Shown here: piece after piece, positions 20,466 to 29,121 of the stretch
Numbering within the stretch: the first letter of the stretch is position 1
Layout of the letters: every line of letters begins with the position of its first letter
Assembly: GCF_000934725.1 (NCBI RefSeq)
Contig: NZ_JYNS01000009.1
Location: forward strand, 62,001-126,000
From: Methyloterricola oryzae
Lineage (GTDB): Bacteria > Pseudomonadota > Gammaproteobacteria > Methylococcales > Methylococcaceae
Reading direction: 5' to 3'
Length of the DNA stretch: 64,000 nt
Program-made: the position numbers and the translations under genes
Notes under the pieces: model-generated
Databases searched by the model: none
What the model saw: only the letters and a program-made list of their open reading frames with translations
What the model was told of the DNA's origin: nothing

Positions 20466-20795
20466 ATGTGCCTCGAATTGAACGATTTCAAGCGGTTAGG
20501 CAGGGGGCAGGGCCATGGCCCGTTGTCCTTGCCCTGCAATAGGAACAACGCCGCAAACCGGCGCCTGACTGCCCGCGGGTTGCGGCTGGTGGCCGCCGGG
20601 CTGCTGGCCGGGCCGGCTCTGGCCTTGCCCGGCTGCGCGGACGTGCAGCCTTGGCAGCGTGGCCATCTGGCCAAGCCGCAAATGCAATTGGAGCCTCTGC
20701 CGGTGCAGAGGACGGTGCGCGAGCACACCTACGTCAGCCGCGAAGCCACCATGGGCGGCGGCGGTGCCTCGGGGGGCGGCTGTGGCTGCAACTGA
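20466..20795 (+). CDS. DUF4266 lipoprotein
   Basis: The C-terminal part is diagnostic: CADVQPWQRGHLAKPQMQ, then a gap, then SREATMGGGGASGGGCGCN. A hydrophobic stretch ending ALALPGC forms a lipobox, so the Cys of PGC is probably lipidated and the mature protein is about 55 residues. The start is uncertain. ATG 20466 gives 109 residues with a long pre-hydrophobic part; a GTG at 20587 would give a short leader. DUF4266 genes are commonly paired with DUF3570 genes, as here, where the two overlap. Function is not established; the Cys-rich GGGCGCN tail suggests metal or redox chemistry. Confidence 0.8.
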   Translation: MCLELNDFKRLGRGQGHGPLSLPCNRNNAANRRLTARGLRLVAAGLLAGPALALPGCADVQPWQRGHLAKPQMQLEPLPVQRTVREHTYVSREATMGGGGASGGGCGCN

Positions 20796-23412
20796 GCGCT
20801 TGCGGTTGAGGCAACGCCCTCTGGTCCGTGCGATCCGCGACGCGATAGCGCTGCTCCGCCGAAAACGCAGGCGGCGTTCCGCGCTGGCTGTAGCGGCCCA
20901 GGCTTCCCCGGCACTCAAGGCGCTCACCGCCGCCGCCATGGCGCTGCCGGGCCTGGGCCCGGCGCCGTCGCATGCCGCCCCGGGCGACCTGGGCACTTTC
21001 AGCTACGGCCATTACACGGAAAGTGCCCGCGATCTCTACGGTATCAAGAGCGCCTACAAGCCCATCCAGGTGGACAGCTTGTTCGGCAGTGCCCACGTGA
21101 CCCTGGCGGACCGCTGGAAGCTGGATTTCAATTTCACCCAGGATACGTGGGGCGGTGCCACGCCCATGGCGACGGCGCCTCTGGCCTGGGGCGGTAATCA
21201 ATACGGCCAGACTCTAACAGGTGCGACGCCGTATCTTGCTTTGACTTCGGCCTATGTGGATGCCGATTTGAATCCCTATGGCCCCTACAGTTCTGGCACC
21301 CTTAATGCCATACGTAAAGACACGAGGCTGGCGCACACCCTGTCCACCGCCTCGCCGGAAACCCGCCAGCAGGGCGATCTGCATGTGACCCGGGAGTGGG
21401 ATGATTTCGCCCTCACCGCCGGGGCGGGGGCCTCCATAGAGAACGACTACCACTCCTACTTTGGCGATCTGGGCGGGCGCTGGGACCTGAACCGCAAACT
21501 GACCAGCCTGACCCTCGGGCTGAGCTACACCAATGACAGCACCTACGCGCAGTTGGACCCAGGTGCCTTCAGCTACTTCAGTATTGACGCCTACAAGAAC
21601 CAGATTAAGAACATACCGGACCCGAATTCCGCCAATGTGCGGCATATCCTGGAGGGCACGCGGCAGGACTGGGGCACACGCCTGGGATTGAGCCAGATCC
21701 TCACCAAGGACGCCTTCATCGAGACCGGGCTGGGGTTCCGCCGCAGCACCGGCTACCTGGGCAATCCCTACAAGACGGTCGAATTCGCCTTCGTCGACCC
21801 GTCGCAGACGCCCGATACGACGTCGCTGCCCGGCGTGTCGCTGTACGCCGCCACCACCGGCGCGGTGATGGAGAAGCGGCCCGAGGAGCGCAACCAATGG
21901 ACCTGGGACATGCGCTACGTGCAGTACGTGGAGCCGCTGGACGCCGCCCTGCACCTGGGCTACCGCTTCTACAGCGACGACTGGGGCATCGACTCCCACA
22001 CCTTCGACGTGGACTGGGGCCAGCCCTTGGGCGGCGGCTGGACCGTCACCCCGCATTTCCGCTACTACTCCCAATCGGAGGCGGATTTCTACCAGCCCTA
22101 TTTCATTTACCGGCAGGCCGCACCCCTGGACCCGGTGTCCGGCAAGGTGAACGCCAACCGCCTGCCGGTGGACGCCTATTCGAGCGATCAGCGCCTGTCC
22201 GGCTACGGGGCGGTGAGCGGCGGAGTGACGGTGGCCAAGGCCATCGGCAAGGCCATCACCCTGGAAGCGGCCTTCGAATACTACTCCCACGCCGGCAACC
22301 TCAAGCTGGGCGGCGGCGGAGAACCCAGTTACGCCGATTTCGGCTATTACCAGTGGAACGCCGGACTCAAGGTGGACCTGTCCGCTCCCAGCCTGTTCGA
22401 CACGGGCGGCGATGAGCATGCCCACCACCACCATCACGGAGGCCATGGCGGGCATGGGGGCGCGCCGGCCGGGGTGATGTTCGGCCACATGTTGCATGAG
22501 GCGGGCCAGGTGATGGTCGGCTACCGCTACATGTACAACCTGCAGCGCGGCAACATGCTGCACGGCTCGGACAAGGCGAGCGACGGCCAGATCGTCGCCA
22601 ATGGCTGCGGCAATATCCAGTGCCGCGAGGCTTCCCAGGACATGAGCATGCACATGCACATGCTCGATCTGATGTACGCCCCCACGGACTGGCTGAACCT
22701 GATGCTGATGCCGCAGTTCGTCTCCATGGAGATGACCCTGAGGACCCTGGATGGGGCGCCGCCGCCCTCCGGCCAGCACAACCACACCCGGCCTACCCAC
22801 ACCACCGGCGGCGTGGGCGACATCGGCATGTACGCCCTGGTGAAGCTGCTGGATCAGCCGGGGCACCATGTGCATGCCGGCATCGGCATCAGCGCGCCGA
22901 CCGGGTCCGTCAAGGAAAAGATGCACGGCAACGACCTGATCCACTATGGCATGCAATTGGGCAGCGGTACCTGGGACTTCAAGCCCAGCCTCACCTACCT
23001 GGGCGACGCCGGAGACTGGAACTGGGGAGCGCAGCTCAGCGGCACCAAACGCCTGGAGGACAAGAACGAAGTGGGCTTCACCTTCGGCGACATCTTCCAG
23101 AGCACCGCCTGGGGCGGCTATGCACTGACGGACTGGCTCAATGCCACCGTGCGCGGCGTGTACACCCTGCAAGGCTCCATCCACGGCGAGTACAACCAGC
23201 CCCACAGCGAGACGGGCCCCATGGACTTTCCCAATTCCTACGGCGGGCATTACTGGGACGTGGGCTTCGGCCTCAACGCCAACGTGAGCAGCGGACCCTT
23301 CGAGGGCAACAACTTCGCCGTGGAATGGCTGCAGCCGGTGGAAGACCACGTGAACGGATACCAGCAGGAGCGCCGCGGCGCCTTGTCCGCCACCTGGAGC
23401 GTGGCGTTTTGA
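20782..23412 (+). CDS. DUF3570 outer-membrane barrel fused to a second barrel domain
   Basis: About 876 residues. The start is uncertain: GTG 20782 overlaps the DUF4266 end and follows a G-rich run; TTG 20800 or 20806 are alternatives. A basic N-region precedes a signal segment ending APSHA. The first half has DUF3570 features (KPIQVDSLFGSAHVTLADRW, NFTQDTWGGATP) and ends near residue 540. A His/Gly-rich linker (22417-22466) leads to a second half beginning MLHEAGQVMVGYRYMY, with HMHMLDLMYAPTDWLNL, typical of transporter-like outer-membrane barrels of the COG4313 kind. It ends in Phe, as barrels do. Possibly two pores in one chain. The linker and the Met/His-rich segments could bind metal. 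Confidence 0.82.
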   Translation: MAATERLRLRQRPLVRAIRDAIALLRRKRRRRSALAVAAQASPALKALTAAAMALPGLGPAPSHAAPGDLGTFSYGHYTESARDLYGIKSAYKPIQVDSLFGSAHVTLADRWKLDFNFTQDTWGGATPMATAPLAWGGNQYGQTLTGATPYLALTSAYVDADLNPYGPYSSGTLNAIRKDTRLAHTLSTASPETRQQGDLHVTREWDDFALTAGAGASIENDYHSYFGDLGGRWDLNRKLTSLTLGLSYTNDSTYAQLDPGAFSYFSIDAYKNQIKNIPDPNSANVRHILEGTRQDWGTRLGLSQILTKDAFIETGLGFRRSTGYLGNPYKTVEFAFVDPSQTPDTTSLPGVSLYAATTGAVMEKRPEERNQWTWDMRYVQYVEPLDAALHLGYRFYSDDWGIDSHTFDVDWGQPLGGGWTVTPHFRYYSQSEADFYQPYFIYRQAAPLDPVSGKVNANRLPVDAYSSDQRLSGYGAVSGGVTVAKAIGKAITLEAAFEYYSHAGNLKLGGGGEPSYADFGYYQWNAGLKVDLSAPSLFDTGGDEHAHHHHHGGHGGHGGAPAGVMFGHMLHEAGQVMVGYRYMYNLQRGNMLHGSDKASDGQIVANGCGNIQCREASQDMSMHMHMLDLMYAPTDWLNLMLMPQFVSMEMTLRTLDGAPPPSGQHNHTRPTHTTGGVGDIGMYALVKLLDQPGHHVHAGIGISAPTGSVKEKMHGNDLIHYGMQLGSGTWDFKPSLTYLGDAGDWNWGAQLSGTKRLEDKNEVGFTFGDIFQSTAWGGYALTDWLNATVRGVYTLQGSIHGEYNQPHSETGPMDFPNSYGGHYWDVGFGLNANVSSGPFEGNNFAVEWLQPVEDHVNGYQQERRGALSATWSVAF

Positions 23413-23446
23413 GCATCGGACAGCGCGCCAGGGATAGCAACGGGAA

Positions 23447-23467
23447 GGGGCGGGCGCTCGCCGCCCC
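23447..23467 (+). terminator. Hairpin after the DUF3570 gene
   Basis: GGGGCGG (23447-23453) pairs with CCGCCCC (23461-23467) around 7 bases. No T-run follows; partial termination or mRNA end protection is possible. Confidence 0.4.
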
Positions 23468-23531
23468 GCCTAGCCGCAAAAGGCCATTGGGATACACAGA
23501 CAACGACAAATCAATACTTCGCGGAGGAATC

Positions 23532-24686
23532 ATGAACTACTTGAGCAAGCGACCGGGAGCCGCCACCACCCTGGGGCTCTGCGCCGTCCTCGTGGCGGGT
23601 GCCGCGCGGGCCGAGCTGCAGGACCAGGGCGACGGCACGGTACTGGATACGGCGACCAGCCTCGTCTGGCTGAAGGACGCCAATCTGTTCTTCACCCAAT
23701 ATCAGGCCAATCCGGGAATCATCAATGAAATCGTCGCCGGCGCACCGGCCCTGGATGACATAAGCACCGGGGGGCCCCATGTCTGGAACAAGGATGGGAC
23801 CCTGACGGACATCTATACCGATTTCGTCGATTCGAATGCCACCAACGCCGGGCCGGGCGTCGATGGCGCCATGACCTGGTTCGGCGCCATGGCCTGGGTC
23901 AACTGGCTGAATGCTCAGAACTACCTGGGACACAATGACTGGCGACTGCCCAGCGTGAAGCCGCTCAATGGCACGAGCTTCGACTTCAGCGGCAGCCAAC
24001 GCAAATGCAACGGTACTCTGGATACCGACCCTTGGATCACCAGCCCGTTCAACGAGTTGTCCAACCTCTTTTATTCCGCCCTGGGTAATCAGGCCGGCAA
24101 GCAGAAAGGAGATTGCGACAAGGTCACCAGCGAGGATCCGAATACCTACGGCCTGCTCAACGTGGGGCCATTCCAGAACTTCAAAAAGCGGCAGTATTGG
24201 ACTGCCACCGACTACACGGATCCCAACAACGCCCCGGGGTCAGCCTGGACCTTTGACATGACCTCCGGAGAGCCGGCTATCGGTGACAAGGTTTTCTCCC
24301 AGTATTACGCCCTGCCCGTGCGCGGCACGGCGACTGGGGCTACGCCGCTCCCGAGCACCTCGCCTACCCCGACGCCGGCCCCAACCGGAGGCTACGCCCT
24401 GCTGGATACGGTCAGTTGCACCCAACTGGATGCCAAGGGCCGCCGCTTCCGCTTCGACATCCTGGTTGCGAACCAGGGCGCCAAGAAGAAGCCGGCCGGG
24501 ACGCTGGCGCTGAGCGCCACCCGGGGCAGCAAGTCATTCAAGATCGCTGCGCGGAAGGTGTTGCTCAAGCCCGGCGCGCAAAAGGCCCTAAAAGTGACAT
24601 TGCGCGCGAAAGGCACCGGCGACGTGGTGTTCAAGGCCACCCTCGGCAGCACCGAGGTGTCGGCCACCTGTTCCGCCACCAACTGA
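23532..24686 (+). CDS. Secreted DUF1566 (Lcl-like) protein with C-terminal Ig-like domain
   Basis: 384 residues from ATG 23532, after GGAGGA; the frame is open far upstream but that part only shadows the barrel gene. Signal peptide ends GAARA. The DUF1566 region (about 27-275) has the motifs GDGTVLDTATSLVWLKDANL, AMTWFGAMAWVNWLN, DWRLPSVKP and YWTATDYTDP. A short Pro/Thr linker leads to an Ig-like domain of about 95 residues with two cysteines. It is paralogous over its length to 24714-25961 and, in the DUF1566 part, to 59940-60854. DUF1566 occurs in many exported proteins; a carbohydrate- or surface-binding role is possible but not shown. Confidence 0.88.
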   Translation: MNYLSKRPGAATTLGLCAVLVAGAARAELQDQGDGTVLDTATSLVWLKDANLFFTQYQANPGIINEIVAGAPALDDISTGGPHVWNKDGTLTDIYTDFVDSNATNAGPGVDGAMTWFGAMAWVNWLNAQNYLGHNDWRLPSVKPLNGTSFDFSGSQRKCNGTLDTDPWITSPFNELSNLFYSALGNQAGKQKGDCDKVTSEDPNTYGLLNVGPFQNFKKRQYWTATDYTDPNNAPGSAWTFDMTSGEPAIGDKVFSQYYALPVRGTATGATPLPSTSPTPTPAPTGGYALLDTVSCTQLDAKGRRFRFDILVANQGAKKKPAGTLALSATRGSKSFKIAARKVLLKPGAQKALKVTLRAKGTGDVVFKATLGSTEVSATCSATN

Positions 24687-24713
24687 GTTACGGTCCCCAT
24701 TGGAGTTTAGGTA

Positions 24714-25961
24714 ATGAAAGTCAAGAATAACGAACACCGCATGGCCTTGCTCGCGGCCGTGCTCCTAGCCGGCTGCATGGTGCCCGGCTACTCTCAGGCC
24801 GCCCTGCAGGACATGGGTGATGGCACTGTCTACGACACTAACCTGAAAGTCTACTGGCTCAAGGACGCCAACCTGCTCAACACCCAGTACCAGAAGGATC
24901 CGTCCATCCTGCAGTCCATTGTTGACGCGGCTCCCGCCCTGGATGATCCCAATGCCGGCGGTCCGCACGAGTGGAACAAGGACGCGACGCTGACCGATGT
25001 CTACGCCGATTTCATCAATCCCAACGCGTCCAACGCAGGGCCCGGAGTGGATGGCGGAATGACCTGGTTTGGGGCCATGGCCTGGGTCAACTGGCTGAAC
25101 GTGACGAATTACCTCGGGCACGCCGACTGGCGCCTGCCCAACGTCAAGCCACAAAACGGCACGGACTTCGTCTTCAGTGGAGAATCCAAGTGCGACGGCG
25201 TGCTGGACATGGATCCCTGGGGCACCGGGCCCGCCAACGAGTTGTCGCACCTTTTTTACGCGTCCCTGGACAACAAGGCTGGAGTGGTCAAGGGCGACTG
25301 CAATAAGGTGACCAGTGAAGATCCGGTGAACTATGGTCTGAATAACACCGGACCGTTCCAGAACTTCAAGAAAAACGCCTATTGGACGGGAACCGACTAC
25401 ACGGACCCTAATTCGTCCCCGGGGCAAGCTTTTGCTTTCGACATGGTTTCTGGCGCGCCTAACGTGGGTGACAAGTTATTCACTTCCGGCTACGCCTTGG
25501 CGGTGCGCTTGCTGGCGCCTGGCGAAGCGCCGCCCTCGCCGGCGCCATCAGCCTCCCCAGCACCCAGTGCTTCGCCGTCCCCGGTCGCCTCTCCGGCGCC
25601 CAGCGCTTCACCATCGCCCTCCGCAAGTCCGTCGCCCACGCCGGTTCCGATCATCGGGGCTGGCTATGGCTTCTCAGCCGTCGCGAGCTGCCAGCGGGTC
25701 GGCAAGAGCGGACGCCGCGCCCAATTGTCGGTGCTGATTGCCAACTCCGGTAGCCAATCCAAGCCGGGTAGCGTTTTGCAGGTGCAACTGGTTCAGGACG
25801 GCCAGAGCCGGACGCTAAAGGCTCGCAAGGTCAAGCTGAAGGCCGGAAAGACGAAGCTGCAGAAGTTCGTCACCCGGGTGAAGGTCGAGGCCCCGCTGCA
25901 ATTCACTGCCCGCCTCAGTGACGGCGTGAACACTGTCGAGAGCAGCTGCCAGGTCCAGTAG
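24714..25961 (+). CDS. Secreted DUF1566 protein with Pro/Ser/Ala linker and Ig-like domain
   Basis: 415 residues. Tandem paralogue of the preceding gene, 27 bases after it, with the same DUF1566 motifs (GDGTVYDTNLKVYWLKDANL, GMTWFGAMAWVNWLN, DWRLPNVKP, YWTGTDYTDP). The signal peptide contains LLAGCMVPGYSQA. LLAGC could serve as a lipobox, while SQA could be a signal peptidase I site, so anchoring is ambiguous. The linker is expanded into a repetitive PSPAPSASP array (about residues 272-312), then an Ig-like domain with two cysteines. The high identity outside the linker points to a tandem duplication followed by linker growth. Confidence 0.88.
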   Translation: MKVKNNEHRMALLAAVLLAGCMVPGYSQAALQDMGDGTVYDTNLKVYWLKDANLLNTQYQKDPSILQSIVDAAPALDDPNAGGPHEWNKDATLTDVYADFINPNASNAGPGVDGGMTWFGAMAWVNWLNVTNYLGHADWRLPNVKPQNGTDFVFSGESKCDGVLDMDPWGTGPANELSHLFYASLDNKAGVVKGDCNKVTSEDPVNYGLNNTGPFQNFKKNAYWTGTDYTDPNSSPGQAFAFDMVSGAPNVGDKLFTSGYALAVRLLAPGEAPPSPAPSASPAPSASPSPVASPAPSASPSPSASPSPTPVPIIGAGYGFSAVASCQRVGKSGRRAQLSVLIANSGSQSKPGSVLQVQLVQDGQSRTLKARKVKLKAGKTKLQKFVTRVKVEAPLQFTARLSDGVNTVESSCQVQ

Positions 25962-26036
25962 GCGTAACTCGGCTGGGGCGCGCAGGCGCGGTTGAGTCTG
26001 CCCCTGCGCCCTTCGGCTGTCTGATTCGAGACGAAC

Positions 26037-27602
26037 ATGGCTACTCAATCGAACGTCCGCCCGCCACTAGCCGGGTTGGGGTTTTACGCGACGGTCTTTT
26101 GCACCGGCGCTGCCGTTATGATCATCGAACTGCTCGGAACCCGGCTGATTGCGCCTTTCTATGGTGCCAGCCTGTACGTGTGGTCGGCGCAGATTTCGGT
26201 CACGATGATCGCCCTGGCCTGCGGCTATTATCTCGGCGGCTGGTGGGCCGATCGTCCGGGCCGCGCGGGGCTGGCGCTGATCGTGGCCATCGCCGGCATC
26301 CTGACCTTGCTGATCCCGTGGTTGGCGCGGCCGGTGTTGCTGGCCACCGATGACCTCGGCTTGCGGGGCGGTGCCTTCGTCAGCGCCCTGGCCCTGTTTT
26401 TCCCCAGCCTGTTTTTCCTCGGCATGGTCGGCCCTTTCGCCATCAAGCTGGGCACCGAAACCCTGGAAGGGCTTGGCACCCGGGCCGGTTCGATTTATGC
26501 GGTCAGCACCCTGGGGAGCGTGATCGGCACCCTGGTACTGGGTTTCTATCTGTTTCCCAGGGTGGGTTCCCGCTCGATTCTGCTGGGCCTGGGCTGGGCC
26601 CTGCTGCTGTTGGCCATGTTGGTTGCGTTCATGGAGGGGCGTGCGCGGGGACGGCTGCGGATGTCCCACGCCTATGTCTGCCTGGTTTGCCTCTGCCTGG
26701 CGGCGGTGTTCACGCCCATGGTGGTGGACGCCGGCTCAGGCTCAGAGCAGAACTCCCGGTTTCATGTGCAGGCCGAGCAGGAAAGCCTGTATGGCTGGGT
26801 GCGGGTGGTCGATTTCGCGGATCAGGACATCCGGACCTTGATGTCCGACGCCTCCACCATCGGCGCAGCCACCATCAAGTCAGGACAGAATCTGCTCAGC
26901 TATCAGGCCATTGTGGATATGCTGCCGGCGATCCAACCGCGCATCAGGAAGGCGTTACTGGTCGGACAAGGGGCGGGACACATGGCCATGACCTTGCGCT
27001 CGCACTATGGGATCGAGACCGATACTCTGGAGATCGATCCCGCGGTGGCCGAGGCGGCGACCCGCTACTTCGGCTTTTCTCCCACCGGCAAGGCGGTCGT
27101 GGGTGATGCGCGTTATGAAATGAGGCGGCTGAGCGGCCCTTACGATCTCATCATCATGGACTGCTTCACCGGAGGCAGCGAGCCTTCGCACCTCCTGACC
27201 GTCGAGACGCTGGAACACCTTCGGGGCATGCTGAGCAAGGACGGCATCCTGGCGTTGAACTTCGTTGCCTTTGCCGATCAGGGCCATAATCCCGCGCTAG
27301 CATCGGTGGCGAAGACCCTGGCCCAGGTGTTCGGCCACCAGACAGTCTTCGTGTCGGAACCCGGCGACGATTTCAACGACTTCATCTTCCTGGCCTCGGA
27401 ACGGCCGGTGGATGTGTCCGGGTCTGGTCTTTCAACGGAGCAGTTGGCCTGGCTGCGGCAGCGGGCGTTTCAAGTGGACCAGGGGCCGGGAACGGTCCTG
27501 ACCGATGACTTCAACCCCCTGGAGCACTTGCAAGCGCGCAAGTCGGAGCGCTACCGCGAGACCATGGTGGAATGGTACGGCAGGGACATGCTGATCCGAT
27601 GA
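26037..27602 (+). CDS. Fused MFS-type membrane/spermidine synthase-like protein
   Basis: 521 residues. About seven membrane helices cover residues 10-235, beginning with the segment CTGAAVMIIELLGTRLIAP typical of this fusion family. A spermidine synthase/methyltransferase-like domain (about 240-500) carries LLVGQGAGHMAM in place of a strict G-G-G-D motif, LEIDPAV and DLIIMDCFTGG. Such proteins are usually annotated as polyamine synthases, but substrates are mostly unproven, and the changed glycine motif makes a true spermidine synthase doubtful. It is 53 bases upstream of three cytochrome c genes in the same direction, so it may form an operon with them. Confidence 0.87.
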   Translation: MATQSNVRPPLAGLGFYATVFCTGAAVMIIELLGTRLIAPFYGASLYVWSAQISVTMIALACGYYLGGWWADRPGRAGLALIVAIAGILTLLIPWLARPVLLATDDLGLRGGAFVSALALFFPSLFFLGMVGPFAIKLGTETLEGLGTRAGSIYAVSTLGSVIGTLVLGFYLFPRVGSRSILLGLGWALLLLAMLVAFMEGRARGRLRMSHAYVCLVCLCLAAVFTPMVVDAGSGSEQNSRFHVQAEQESLYGWVRVVDFADQDIRTLMSDASTIGAATIKSGQNLLSYQAIVDMLPAIQPRIRKALLVGQGAGHMAMTLRSHYGIETDTLEIDPAVAEAATRYFGFSPTGKAVVGDARYEMRRLSGPYDLIIMDCFTGGSEPSHLLTVETLEHLRGMLSKDGILALNFVAFADQGHNPALASVAKTLAQVFGHQTVFVSEPGDDFNDFIFLASERPVDVSGSGLSTEQLAWLRQRAFQVDQGPGTVLTDDFNPLEHLQARKSERYRETMVEWYGRDMLIR

Positions 27603-27655
27603 GTCTTGGTACCCGCAGTTCGAGGTAATGACCTAGAAGCACACACGAGAGAAGC

Positions 27656-28069
27656 ATGCGTAAACGATTCATACGGCCGCTGCTGGCGGCATCCTTGCTC
27701 GGTGTTAACGCGGCGGGTCTGGCCATGCAGCCCACGGATTTTCTGGAGGAGTTCCGCCAGCAGGCCGCCGCTGACAACGCCGCCTTTGCCGGCTTCGACG
27801 CCGCCCGGGGCGAGCAGTTCTTCAAAAGCAAGCATGGTGACTGGAGTTGTGCCAGCTGCCATACGGACGACCCGCGCACTGAGGGTAAGCACGCAGTGAC
27901 GGAGAAGCGCATCAAGCCCCTGGTGCCTGCCGCCAATCCGGAACGCTTCACGGATTCCCGTAAGGTGGCCAAATGGTTCAAACGCAATTGCAAGGATGTG
28001 CTGGATCGCGAATGCAGGGCGCAGGAAAAGGGCGACGTGCTTACTTACCTGATTCAGTTGACCAAGTGA
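27656..28069 (+). CDS. DUF1924 monohaem cytochrome c
   Basis: 137 residues with a signal peptide ending NAAGLAM. One haem site, Cys65-Ala-Ser-Cys68-His69 (SCASCHT). The later KRIKPLVPAANPERFTD and KWFKRNCKDVL segments are the DUF1924 signature; the two extra cysteines (NCKDVLDREC) may form a disulfide. Periplasmic electron carrier. The stop codon overlaps the next start (TGATG), so the first two cytochromes are translationally coupled. Confidence 0.92.
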   Translation: MRKRFIRPLLAASLLGVNAAGLAMQPTDFLEEFRQQAAADNAAFAGFDAARGEQFFKSKHGDWSCASCHTDDPRTEGKHAVTEKRIKPLVPAANPERFTDSRKVAKWFKRNCKDVLDRECRAQEKGDVLTYLIQLTK

Positions 28070-28545
28070 TGGCGCGCCAATTGGTAAGTCTTCGGCCGAT
28101 AGGCCGGGCGCTGATGTGGATGCTTGGCCTGACGGTTTGTATGGAGCCTGCTTGGGCCATTCGACATCCCCACGCGCCGCCGCCGCCCCAGTATGTGGAA
28201 GAGTGCGGGGGCTGCCATCTGCCCTATGCGGCGGAATTCCTGTCCGCAGAGGGCTGGAAGCAGCTGATGGGCAATCTGAACGATCATTTCAAGGTGGATG
28301 CGGAGATCGACTCGGGGAATGCCAAATCGATTCTGGCTTATCTCGTCAAACACGCCGGCCACAAGTCGAGTTTCGATCCGGGGCCCGCGAAACTCAAGAT
28401 CACGCAAACCCGCTGGTTCCGCGGCACCCACGCTGACGCATCGCGTGGGCATTGGCCGAAGCACAAGACCCGCTCCAATTGTCAGGCCTGTCATCCCAAG
28501 GCGGGAGAGGACGACTTCACGGCGCTGAGCGATCCGGATTTCTGA
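28069..28545 (+). CDS. Dihaem cytochrome c
   Basis: 158 residues from ATG 28069, overlapping the preceding stop. Signal peptide ends EPAWA. Two haem sites: Cys46-Gly-Gly-Cys49-His50 and Cys138-Gln-Ala-Cys141-His142. Motifs YAAEFLSAEGWKQLMGNL and DHFKVDAEID belong to the dihaem cytochrome c family that usually accompanies DUF1924 proteins and a cytochrome b561-type subunit. No b-type subunit is present here. It is paralogous to the next gene. Confidence 0.92.
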   Translation: MARQLVSLRPIGRALMWMLGLTVCMEPAWAIRHPHAPPPPQYVEECGGCHLPYAAEFLSAEGWKQLMGNLNDHFKVDAEIDSGNAKSILAYLVKHAGHKSSFDPGPAKLKITQTRWFRGTHADASRGHWPKHKTRSNCQACHPKAGEDDFTALSDPDF

Positions 28546-28550
28546 GTGCG

Positions 28551-29063
28551 ATGCCCACCCCCTCAATCGAGCAAAAAAGCCCTTCCATACCGCGATGCGA
28601 GGGGCGGCGGCGCCCGTTGAAATCCACCTGGATTATGGCGGTGCTGCTCGTCAGCACCGGCGTCGAGGCGCGGTTGTTCGACGACGGTCAGTTATCGAAG
28701 ATGGATGCGGGGTACCGGGAAGAATGCGGCAGTTGTCATGTCGCCTATCCCGCCGCGTTTCTGCCGGCCGCCTCGTGGCGGGCCATCCTGGGATCGCTGG
28801 ACGACCACTTCAAGGTGGATGCGACGCTGGAAGAATCCAGCCTTCCGGCCATTCAGACGTATCTGAAGGAGCATGCCGGGCGCGACGCGGCGCCCGGTAT
28901 GCAAGCGCCTCCGTGCATCACCAAGGCGCCCTGGTTCGTGCCCAAGCACGCGCGGGTGCGTGGGGCCGGGTGGCCCCGCGTGAAGACTTTATCCAATTGC
29001 CCGGCCTGTCATCTCGAGGCCGAAAGCGGCCGCTTCGCCAGGATCGTCGCCAAGGGGCGTTAG
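28551..29063 (+). CDS. Dihaem cytochrome c, second copy
   Basis: 170 residues from ATG 28551, 5 bases after the previous stop. An N-terminal hydrophobic segment (STWIMAVLLVSTGVEA) follows about 25 polar residues and serves as signal peptide. Haem sites Cys59-Gly-Ser-Cys62-His63 and Cys150-Pro-Ala-Cys153-His154. AAFLPAASWRAILGSLDDHFKV matches the upstream dihaem protein, so this is a tandem duplicate. With its two neighbours it makes five haems in a short periplasmic electron chain whose membrane partner is not in the window. Confidence 0.9.
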   Translation: MPTPSIEQKSPSIPRCEGRRRPLKSTWIMAVLLVSTGVEARLFDDGQLSKMDAGYREECGSCHVAYPAAFLPAASWRAILGSLDDHFKVDATLEESSLPAIQTYLKEHAGRDAAPGMQAPPCITKAPWFVPKHARVRGAGWPRVKTLSNCPACHLEAESGRFARIVAKGR

Positions 29064-29121
29064 GTTTGCGGGCGCTGTTGCGGCGCTCCGCGTCCCACTG
29101 CCGCGGCTCATTTCTCCTAGC

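Noticed and set aside
21214-23349. Long minus-strand frame opposite the DUF3570 barrel gene
   Set aside because: Shadow of the GC-rich coding strand; the plus-strand product has clear family motifs and a signal peptide.
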